In this document: piece by piece, positions 9,704 through 18,340 of the stretch
Layout: every line of letters starts with the position of its first letter
How positions within the stretch are numbered: the first letter of the stretch is position 1
DNA from: Paramicrosporidium saccamoebae
Lineage: Eukaryota > Rozellomycota
Direction of reading: 5' to 3'
DNA: 64,000 bases
Assembly (NCBI GenBank): GCA_002794465.1
Contig: MTSL01000191.1
Coordinates: 52,149 to 116,148 of the forward strand
Position numbers and translations under genes: made by a program
Notes under the pieces: generated by a model
The model's input: the letters and a program-made list of their open reading frames with translations, nothing else
Told to the model about the DNA's origin: nothing
Databases searched by the model: none

Positions 9704-12700
9704 ATGCTTCGGGTTCCGCGCCCCATGGCCTTTCTCTCACCGCGCTTAAGGCGCTTACGGTGCCTACGGCTCTTGCAAAGCTTCCGGAAGCATGCCTTAT
9801 ATAACACACAGGCCGAATTCGAATGGGACCGCGACGGGACGATTAGGAGAACGGGGCCTGTGATGCAAGAGATACAGGCGAAAGAATTGGGAGCCATGGT
9901 CAGGTCGAGGCCTCTGGAAGAGTTGCTGCCGATGGCTACAACACTTGTAGCACAGGGCAAGATAGAATTGGCAGAGGCAGTGATCAAATGGATAAAGAAG
10001 TTGCATCTGCCCGAGTGGTATAAGCACCGGGACGCGAGCTGTGCAAACACGTTCATGTTGGCACATATCAGAAATAATAATCCGGATGGGATGCAGAATT
10101 GGAGAGAGTCGCTTTTTGAAAGATCGCATGCACAGCCCGACACCATTTCATACGGAATTTTGTTTGACTATTTCTTGGAAAAGGGAATGGAGGGAGAATG
10201 CCTGAAATTGGCACAGCAAATGCCGTTGGACTGTGTCACTATTGAGAAAATAGCAGAATCTGAATACTTGTCAGCCAAAAAGATGGAAAAATTGTGTGGT
10301 ATTCTGAATATTCCAAAGGTGAAAGACGACAAAATTTCTTTAGAATCCCTTGTTGACGACCTTGACATTGGGGTCAAAAGTCCATTGAGGAGTTTTGACA
10401 AGGATATTCCAGAGGTCAATGCGATTAAAAGCAAGTCTGATGGGATATCATTCTTGAAGGATTCGATCAAAATTCTTAGAGAAGACCCAAATGCAGATTT
10501 GTATCTTGTACAGGAGAGACTTGAACGCGACTGCTACACTGCCACAACGCAAAAGCTACGATCAGAGCTGGAGAATTATGTCAAGGCTACCAAGGCAACA
10601 ATTTATTCCGTTAGTGCAAAGAAACTGATGAGTCAATGGCAGGTTTTGCTTTCCAAGCATATCCGTAGTTCCCTACTAAGCAGCGCAAATCTACACGAGA
10701 CTGCCGCTAGGCCCATCAAAATCGGCTCTGGAATCTTGTTTAGTTCCCTCCTCTCGGCCGTGGAGCCGGAAAAGATTGCGTTAATAAGTCTTCAAGAGCT
10801 AACGCGTTCCGCTTCCTATGATCTGGGGGTGGGTGGAATCCCGCTGGTAAGGTTGGCCATGTCGATTGCAAACTCGCTGGAACGAGAAGTATTTGCCCAA
10901 CAGATTTGTAAAAAGAACTTTTTGGAACACACCAAACTATCTGCCAAACATTTGGAGAAAATTTTCCGAAACCGAGGACTCTTTGAGGTTACGATGCGTA
11001 AGCAGTACGCAGCACTGGAGAGAAATGTAGATGCACTACGAGATGGTTGGATCCCCAGATGGACGCAAAAAGTAAAGTCAGAACTGGGAGTATACATAGT
11101 GTCCCTTGCTTTGGAGGCTCTGAAATTTACAGAAGCGTCGGGAGTCTCTGTACCTGCTTTTACCCACAAGGTGCAATACCAAAACGGACAATCTCTTGGC
11201 ATAGTGGGGATTCATCCTGAGCTATTCAAGATGATGGGTGCAGAGAGCGCATCTCCGTTTGTAGAGCCTTGGTCCATGCCAATGTTAGTGCCGCCAAAGC
11301 CGTGGATTACATACAATAGTGGAGGATATCTCACCCAGAGGACGGCATGTGTGCGGTTTAAGGACGATCCGCTTCACCTGGCTCTCGTCCATCAAGCCGA
11401 CAAGGACGGAAGACTGGAACGCATTCTCTGCGGCTTGGATGCATTAGGTCGGACATCGTGGAGGATAAACGAGGGGATTCTAAAGGTCGCCTTGGAGATG
11501 TGGAACTCGGGAGTGAACGTTTCCACTCTTGAGGAACCCTTTGTGGGTGGAATGTTAGAGTTCCGAAGCAAAGATTCATTCCCCAGCCACGAAGAATATG
11601 TAAAGTACGTGAGGGAAGCGACTGAGCGAAAGGATATTATTAGTAAATCCCACTCGACCATGTGCGACACCAACTATAAGCTGGAGATTGCCCGTCAATT
11701 TGTGGGACTGTCCTTCTACCTGCCCCATTCGGTAGATTTCCGAGGTAGAGCGTATCCCATTCCTCCTCATCTCAGCCATGTTGGGTCTGATATGAGTCGC
11801 GGATTGATGGTATTTGCCGAGGGAAAGCCACTGGGCAAACGGGGGCTTCGATGGCTCAAAATCCAACTAGCAAACATGGCGGGCTTTGACAAGGCCTCTC
11901 TGGATGAACGAGAGGCCTACGCAAATGAGCATCTTGAGGACGTTTTCGACTCTGCTGATAGGCCGCTTACTGGAAGGCAATGGTGGAAAAGGGCTGATGA
12001 GCCTTGGCAATGTTTGGCCACTAGCATGGAGCTGACAGCCGCACTACGATCGCCTGATCCTGAATTGTATGTATCGCATCTGCCGTGTCAACAGGATGGC
12101 TCATGTAATGGCCTGCAGCATTATGCAGCGCTTGGAGGCGATGTGGATGGAGCAAAGCAGGTAAACCTGTCGCCCTCTGATCGACCACAGGATGTATATG
12201 CTGCCGTCGCCAAGTTGGTGGCTGCACAAATTGAGACGGATGCCGTGGACCCCAAACACATTGCTGCCAAACTGGTGGGAAGGATTAACCGCAAGATTGT
12301 CAAACAGACAGTAATGACAAATGTGTATGGAGTCACAATGTACGGAGCACGACAGCAGATTCAAGATCGACTGAAAGAGTTTAACGTAGTGGATCCCAAA
12401 GACTATAAGGAAGCACGGGTGTATCTGGCCAAGGCCGTGTTTACAAGTCTAGGAACGCTGTTTGACAATGCTCAACGGATCCAAACTTGGCTAACTGACA
12501 CGGCGATGGAGATATCGAAGGCTGTGCCTCCTGAAGTTGCAGACCATTTCGGGATTGCCGTGGAACATGGAGTTGGCGGTGAGATTGTTGATCCGCCCCG
12601 ACGGGGTCCGGGCTGGCAGATGCGAGAAGACCCGGCGGATCGATATCCGCAGACATCGGTCTATTGGACGACACCCCTTGGCTTCCAAGTACTGCAGCCA

Positions 12701-13278
12701 TACAACAAATGTCGAAGTGTCACCCTGAAGACGGTCCTCCAGAACATTAATCTCCGCATCTCTTCCAAATTCGACCCNNNNNNNNNNNNNNNNNNNNNNN
12801 NNNNNNNNNNNNNNNNNNNNNNNNNNNNNNNNNNNNNNNNNNNNNNNNNNNNNNNNNNNNNNNNNNNNNNNNNNNNNNNNNNNNNNNNNNNNNNNNNNNN
12901 NNNNNNNNNNNNNNNNNNNNNNNNNNNNNNNNNNNNNNNNNNNNNNNNNNNNNNNNNNNNNNNNCCAAGATTACCTTTGCCAGTGTGCACGATTGTTTCT
13001 GGACACATGCATCCACTGTGGATCAGATGAACACGATTCTTCGGGAGGAGTTTGTCAAGCTGCATTCACAGCCCATCCTCGCCAATCTCCGGGACGAACT
13101 TGTGGAGCGGTATCGGAAATATGTGATTCCGGAGGGCTTGACCAAGGGAAGGGGGCCCACTGGCGACATTCGTCATATCCAAGTCTCAACATGGAGGCCG
13201 ATTAATATACCGCCAATTCCTCCCAAGGGAGACTTTGACATTCGTCAAGTGTTGCAGAGTGATTACTTTTTCAGTTGA
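9704..13278 (+). CDS. RPO41: Mitochondrial T7-like RNA polymerase (interrupted by an assembly gap)
   Basis: Transcribes mitochondrial DNA. The first part runs open from 9704 to the gap (1024 codons); the last part (12965-13278) is in a different frame because the 187-N gap does not preserve phase. N-terminus is Arg/Leu-rich (presequence), followed by a PPR-like region (PDTISYGILFDYFLEKG) and the polymerase fold. Catalytic motifs match the T7 family: CQQDGSCNGLQHYAALGGD (Asp798), RKIVKQTVMTNVYG (Lys867, Tyr875), and after the gap FASVHDCFWTHAST with the second catalytic Asp. The missing piece should contain the PPNFIHSLDA-type motif. A second ATG at 9725 could be the start. Confidence 0.93.
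12778..12964. other. Assembly gap (187 N) inside RPO41
   Basis: Run of N within the polymerase palm. Relative to homologues roughly 35-45 residues are missing, somewhat fewer than 187 nt would encode, and the reading frame differs by two across the gap, so the N count is an estimate or the gap hides a small intron. Confidence 0.98.
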
Positions 13279-13630
13279 AATCGATCTATAGACATATATA
13301 AACATAGCGTGAGTTTGGATAGTCATTGATTTAGGTCCTTCTAATGCGCAAGTGTATGTGGCACCATTATAGACTACCGCCCTCAACACAACACGCCAGA
13401 TTGCGGGATAGCTATCATGATTACCAATCATAAGCGGATATTATTTAACAGATCCTCAAAACTACCATTTACGTATATGATTAGCTAAATCACCAGGCTA
13501 TACATTACAATCAAGGGATTTCCCGTGTTCCTCTTCTGGTTGAATCCCAAATTAGATATAGGCCGGGTTTAATGGAGAAGGAAATAATAGAAAACGCTGA
13601 TTGGCCAGGGACCATTCTGTACTCTCCCTC
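13279..13630. promoter_or_regulatory. Intergenic RPO41-SNF7 with CCAAT box
   Basis: No gene seen. A TGATTGG motif (CCAAT-box complement) lies at 13598-13604, 27 bp before the SNF7 start codon. Confidence 0.4.
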
Positions 13631-14315
13631 ATGCGTCTCTTTGGCCGTAGCAAGAAGAAGGAGGTGGAGGGACCACAGGAGTCTATTGTGCAAATGCGCG
13701 CGACCCTCGAAATGCTAGAGAAGAAGGAGAAGCATTTGGAAACAAAGATCGCGGCAGAGGCCACCATGGCGCGCCAACAGGCCGTCTCCAACAAGTCCAG
13801 TACGCTGACCATAAAAGTGCTAATGTGTAGTGGCCTTAATGGCGCTGAAACGAAAGAAAATGTACGAACAACAGAGGGAGCACACGCGTGGGGCACGCTT
13901 CAACCTGGAGACGCAGCTCCTCGCCATAGAAAATGCCAACGTCAACATGGAAACGCTAAAGGCCATGAAGGCGGGCAGTCAGACGATGAAGACGATGCAC
14001 GGCGAGATGGATGTTGACAAAGTGGATGCGACAATGGACGACATTCGGGAGCAAATGGACCTGGCCAACGAGATTAATGCGGCCATTAGTACGCCGCTGG
14101 GGATGGATTATGGAGTGGACGAGGATGAGCTGAATGAGGAACTGGAGCAGCTAGAACAGACCGAACTGGACCGAGCCATGTTGGATGTAAAGACACCGCA
14201 GGAGGTGGTAAGGAGTCCCGTCAGCGATACAGCCGTTTCTTTGCCCGGTGTTCCGGCTACGGCTGTGGATGAAGATGCTGAACTGGAAGAGTTGCGCAAG
14301 TCAATGGCCATCTAA
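13631..14315 (+). CDS. SNF7: ESCRT-III subunit SNF7/VPS32 (CHMP4) (217 aa, 2 exons)
   Basis: Polymerises on endosomal membranes to drive vesicle budding into multivesicular bodies. Exons 13631-13799 and 13831-14315; the 31-nt intron (13800-13830, GTACGC...GCTAATGTGTAG) splits one codon. The product starts MRLFGRSKKKEVEGPQESI, then the basic helix pair typical of Snf7 (MLEKKEKHLETKIAAE, ALMALKRKKMYEQQ) and an acidic C-terminal half. It ends with LEELRKSMAI, a likely MIM motif for Vps4/MIT domains. Length equals the family norm. The start at 13631 is chosen because Snf7 proteins begin at this MxxxFG motif. Confidence 0.95.
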
Positions 14316-14327
14316 TAAACAAACGGC

Positions 14328-14545
14328 ATAAACGGGTCCTATATTATTTAGTGGGAGTAGTTAGTTGGTGAAGATTTAGCGAGAGTAGTCAGTGGAGATA
14401 CAGCTGGAGTAGTTAGTGACGGTTTAGTGGGGGGTAGTCACTAAAGACTTAGTTGGAGTAGTTAGTAAAGATTTAGTTGGAGTAGCTAGTAAAGATTTAG
14501 GTGTAGTTAGTAGAGATTTAGTTGGAGTAGTTGATGAATATTTAT
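14328..14545. repeat. ~23-bp minisatellite (TTAGTTGGAGTAGTTAGTAAAGA-like)
   Basis: About eight to nine degenerate copies of a unit containing GGAGTAGTTAGT and AAGATTTAG downstream of SNF7. Copies are best preserved at 14440-14530. No coding potential is seen. Confidence 0.8.
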
Positions 14546-14555
14546 GAATAGTTAT

Positions 14556-14775
14556 GAATGTCTAGCTCATCGCGTGGATGAGACTATTGATCAGCAAAGA
14601 GTTGCACAGCTCAAGTCATTTGGTAAACGGTGTAAATAGATCATGTAATATTTAATGAATATTTAGTTCATCTTTGATCAGCAAAGAGTTGCACAGTTCA
14701 AATCATTTGGTAAACGGCGTAAATAGATCATGTAATATTTAATGAATATTTAGTTCATCTTGCGGATGAGTCCGT
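14556..14775. repeat. ~90-100-bp tandem duplication of the 3' end of RPL7
   Basis: The block TTGATCAGCAAAGAGTTGCACAG...AAATAGATCATGTAATATTTAATGAATATTTAGTTCATC occurs twice. The copy next to the gene continues into TTCATCTTGCGGATGAGTCC, the complement of the RPL7 stop and last codons. The outer copy begins with a diverged version of the same codons (CTCATCGCGTGGATGAGACT). Terminal coding sequence was therefore part of the duplicated unit. Confidence 0.8.
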
Positions 14776-15527
14776 TGATCAGCGTCTCGCGATCACCGGC
14801 ATCACCACCTTCCACAAAGTGCAACAACTTGCGTTCGCGGAACCCGCCGGTGGGCGAGGACAGCTTGAAGGGCCACAAGAAGTTGGAGGCCTCCTTGAAG
14901 TGGGGTCCCACAGTGAAGATTTCGTGGATCAAATCTTCCATACAGATAATTCCAGCCTTTCCGAGGCTCTCCTCAACAATGCGATTGTCGGTAAGGGCCA
15001 CACGCTGACCATTGACCTTTCCGTAGCCACGCTTGTAGACCAGCTCACGGACGCTCTTGAGGTTGGGCTGTCCAAAGGAGATGAAAGGCTCCACAATCTT
15101 CAACATTTGCATCGTCGCGCTGGTAAGCTTGACGAACACTCCGTTGTTGATCTGACGAAGACGCAAAAGCTGCAGAATCTTGCGGGGCTTAGGGGACAAC
15201 TTGTTGATACCCTTAATACGCACAACAAAGGCCAGCTTGGGCGCCTCAGGGACGTACATGCTTCCGGTGCTGCGAGCAACGCGCTTCAGACGCACTTCCT
15301 CACGTTCCTTCTGGCGGTACTCCTTGACGTACGACTCGGCGCGCTTGAATTGGGCTCCACGCTTCTCACGGAGAGTCTTGCGATCCTCCTCCTTCATGGC
15401 AGCCTGGGCGGCGAGCGCCGTCTCAACGGCCTTGCGCTTCTTGAGGATCGATTGCGGGACGGTGGTAAGGACAGCCCTACGAATTAGTATCTATGCAGGG
15501 AGTCGCTATTATAGGGCGTAGCGCCAT
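14750..15527 (-). CDS. RPL7: 60S ribosomal protein L7 (uL30) (243 aa, proposed 2 exons)
   Basis: Large-subunit protein. The main exon (15476-14750) carries [75 protein letters not shown] and [15 protein letters not shown], ending IRKMN as usual. No ATG lies at the right place in that exon; it starts after a clean TACTAATTCGTAG acceptor. The only nearby candidate giving the right phase is ATGGC at 15527-15523 with a GC-AG intron (15522-15477, 46 nt), producing [17 protein letters not shown] and a total of 243 residues, against 244 in yeast. An early intron right after the ATG is common in ribosomal protein genes. The first exon is inference. Confidence 0.9.
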
Positions 15528-16175
15528 CTATTTAACCAGAGTATATACACTGGCAAATCCGTCCATGACGATACTAGAGTATGATTTTAGAGGGACCAAG
15601 CGTGGGCGGTTGTGGGTAGTCAGCATCACGCTAAAATATTCCCCCTCACACACACTCTCACTAGGGCTTGGAACCTCAAATCCTCGCCATACTGGCAAGA
15701 TGAGCACATTCCGCAAATATGGAAAACGGATGGATGGATACGTACTGGTTAGCAGTGGTCATTTCAATCGTACACCCCGGCAAAACTGTCTCAGGGTACT
15801 AACCAGACCCCTGGTCCAGCCGTTCCTTGAATTGGGCAAGATGTTATATTTGCAGGATAGGGACTCTAATGGCGGTTCTGTTAAAAAACATCCGCTTGTC
15901 ATTGACGAATCCGACCCAGCTAGTTATCCCACAGGCCACTGCTGTCTTATTAAGGATGGCCGCCTATAAGGGAGCCATATATTTTTATAAAAATAAGTCT
16001 GCTCTCCAACAGGGTCCGTTAAATAGTATCCGTTTATGGCGGGCAGTGCCACTCCAGACATTTATGCTATCCTACAACCTAGTCCAGCTATATGTAGGGC
16101 GGCGCCGCGTACTATAATACACACAACCTTGCCACATCAATGGGGTCTTTACTTGAACCTCACAAACTGCAATTT
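15528..16175. other. 648-bp region without a recognised gene
   Basis: A 158-codon open frame crosses the plus strand (15493-15969; an ATG at 15701 begins MSTFRKYGKRMDGY) and another overlaps it to 16117. Neither resembles a family I know, and both are mostly polar with no signal peptide. Intron-like pieces (TACTAACCAG at about 15799-15808) are present, so a spliced small gene is possible, but I cannot build one. The RPL7 promoter must lie at the left edge. Confidence 0.3.
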
Positions 16176-17996
16176 TTACTTTCTGATGGGGCGGGTTTCA
16201 CGACGGAGCCATTCCAGTGCCAAAGCATCGTCGGCCAAGAGTGGCGAGACGCGCTCCAAACATTTGCTGTGGAACTCGTTGACCCATTCTACGTCGCGAT
16301 CGGTCATAATCTTCAGATCCATCAAGTTGGTGGCGATCGGCACCATTGTAATATTCTCAAAGTTTAGGAACTTGACTCCACTAAAATTGTTCTTGGTGTT
16401 TGCATCCTTGACGATCAACACATTTTCAATTCTAATCCCAAAACGGTCGTCCAGGTAGCAGCCAGGCTCATTGGTGACGGTCATTCCCGGCTTAAACTGA
16501 ACTTCATTCGATCGGATGTGGAAGCTAATGTTTTGGGGTCCCTCATGGACATTTAAGAAATGCCCCACGCCATGTCCGGTGCCGTGACGATAGTCCAGCC
16601 CGGCCTCCCAGAGCGAACTTCTGGCCAAACAATCGAGCATAAAGCCAGTGGTCCCAGTGGGGAAGACTACACGATCGAGAGCAATATGGCCAATGAGCAC
16701 GCGGGTAAAGCATTCCTTTTCCTCATCCGTGGGAGTGCCAAAATGCACTGTGCGTGTCACATCAGTAGTACCGTCGAGATATTGACCACCCGAGTCACAG
16801 AGATACATTTGATCCATGGTAATCTTGGCGGCACTGGGCTTTTCTGGCTTGTAATGAATGATTGCTCCATTTGCACCAGACCCTGAGATAGTCTCAAAGC
16901 TGAGACCCTTAAAGTCGCTTCCCATCTTGCGAAACTCGGCCAACTTGTCGGCTCCATCCACCTCATCGAGCACTGCTCCATTCTTCAATTCATTCTCAAG
17001 CCATGCAAAATACTTTATCAGTGCGGCGGCATCGCGCAAATGACACTTTCTAAATCCTTCAATCTCGACGGGATTCTTGATGGCCTTTTCCAACTCTACC
17101 GGAGAGGGACGACTAACCACCAGCTCGGCACCCACCCGGTCAACCAACGCTGCATTGCAGGTTCGGCTGATCAGCAACTTTTCTCCAGATTTCTCAATCT
17201 CAGCTCGCCATGTCTGCAAATCTTCAAAAATGGCAGAATAAGGGCGGAGGATGACATTGTCCAGAGCATTCCGGGCATCAACTGTCAATTTGGACTCGTC
17301 CACATAAAGACGCGCCTCGTTCACAGTGACCAGCGCATAGGAGAAAAAGTTGGGGTTGCATTCAATGTCAGAACCTCTCAAGTTGAACAACCAACCGACC
17401 TCGTCCAATGCAGATACAACGAATCCCCAAAGCTTATTGTCCACCAGATATTTTTGCAATAGGGCCACCTTGTCCTTTGATTCGCGACCAGAATAGTTGA
17501 TGGGAAGATGGAACACTTCTTGGAGACCCTTTTTCGGACGGTCCGTCCAAATCAAGTCTACCAAATTCTCCTCGCCAAGACACAGTTCAATCTTGGTCTT
17601 TTGCAGCGCCTCGCGCATCTTGATTGCCGCATCGTGCGAAATGGTTTGCGCATCCACCCCAACTCTTGCTTCAGCAGACAAAGTCTTTCCAAGAAACTCT
17701 TCCTTGGTCATTGTGCCGGCAAGTCCAGCCTTCATCAGCCTCCAATTTGAATCCAGCTGCTTCTCAGCCTGCAAGAAGTATCTCCCGTCAGTCCATAGCG
17801 CTGCTTCTGTCGCAGTGACAATTGCGAATCCAGCCGAGCCGGTAAAGTTGGAGATGAATTCACGACGGGCATCCCAGCGAGCAATATATTCGCTTTGGTG
17901 GGCGTCCTCGGAGGGCACATAGTAGGCTTGCAGGTTCCGCTCCTGCATGAGCTTTCGGAGTTTCTCAAGACGCGCAGTGGTGCAAGTTGGTGACAT
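16176..17996 (-). CDS. Cytosolic Xaa-Pro aminopeptidase, M24B (606 aa)
   Basis: Removes N-terminal residues preceding proline. Three-domain layout of aminopeptidase P: two creatinase-like N-terminal domains (RLEKLRKLM, AYYVPSEDAHQSEYI, FTGSAGFAIV, ALWTDGRYFLQA) and a pita-bread catalytic domain. Both metal Asp are in YLCDSGGQYLDGTTDVTRT, the His in HGTGHGVGHFLNVHEGP, and the two Glu in TVTNEPGCY and GIRIENVLIV, so it should be active. Length matches XPNPEP1. The frame is open upstream of the ATG at 17996 and reads RRLFSTTV just before it, which would look like a mitochondrial leader, but no upstream ATG is in frame. A CCAATCA box is at 18094-18100. Confidence 0.93.
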   Translation of the reverse strand: MSPTCTTARLEKLRKLMQERNLQAYYVPSEDAHQSEYIARWDARREFISNFTGSAGFAIVTATEAALWTDGRYFLQAEKQLDSNWRLMKAGLAGTMTKEEFLGKTLSAEARVGVDAQTISHDAAIKMREALQKTKIELCLGEENLVDLIWTDRPKKGLQEVFHLPINYSGRESKDKVALLQKYLVDNKLWGFVVSALDEVGWLFNLRGSDIECNPNFFSYALVTVNEARLYVDESKLTVDARNALDNVILRPYSAIFEDLQTWRAEIEKSGEKLLISRTCNAALVDRVGAELVVSRPSPVELEKAIKNPVEIEGFRKCHLRDAAALIKYFAWLENELKNGAVLDEVDGADKLAEFRKMGSDFKGLSFETISGSGANGAIIHYKPEKPSAAKITMDQMYLCDSGGQYLDGTTDVTRTVHFGTPTDEEKECFTRVLIGHIALDRVVFPTGTTGFMLDCLARSSLWEAGLDYRHGTGHGVGHFLNVHEGPQNISFHIRSNEVQFKPGMTVTNEPGCYLDDRFGIRIENVLIVKDANTKNNFSGVKFLNFENITMVPIATNLMDLKIMTDRDVEWVNEFHSKCLERVSPLLADDALALEWLRRETRPIRK

Positions 17997-18124
17997 GACA
18001 GTTGTGCTAAATAGACGTCGGGTACGCAGACACAGGAATACACACAGTAATTGAACCAAACGGGACAGCTTTGCTTAAAACGGAAAGCCCTAACCAATCA
18101 TGGCGTTTAGATTGGAACTTGAAC

Positions 18125-18340
18125 GAGTCTGTCAGTTTGCTGTGTTGAAGTTGGGATTTTTGTAAATAAAGGCTGCCAGTTTACTGCGTTGAGGTTGGGA
18201 TTTTATAGAAATAAAGTCTGGTAGGTTAATACGCAGAGATTGGTATTAGTTAGACTCGAGTCCGAGTCTGAGTCTGGCAGGTTACTGCGTTGAAATTAGT
18301 ATTTATTAAGACTCAAGTCTGTCAGATTAATGCGTCTAGC
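18125..18340. repeat. ~48-bp tandem repeat running into the GCVP start codon
   Basis: Four to five degenerate copies of a unit with GTCTGNCAGNTTANTGCGTTGA and TTGGGATTTTTATTAAATAAAG. The last copy supplies the GCVP start (TCAGATTAATGCGTCTAG corresponds to CCAGTTTACTGCGTTG of inner copies). The copies carry A/T-rich TATA- or AATAAA-like segments, so both promoter and terminator signals may be repeated. Confidence 0.75.

Noticed and set aside
9553-10146. Reverse-strand open frame of 197 codons over the RPO41 start
   Set aside because: Antisense to the conserved RPO41 N-terminus and CUS2 start; no recognisable protein features.
12985-13030. Plus-strand continuation through the N gap to a stop at 13030
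   Set aside because: Wrong frame after the gap; the conserved VHDCFWTH segment is in another frame.
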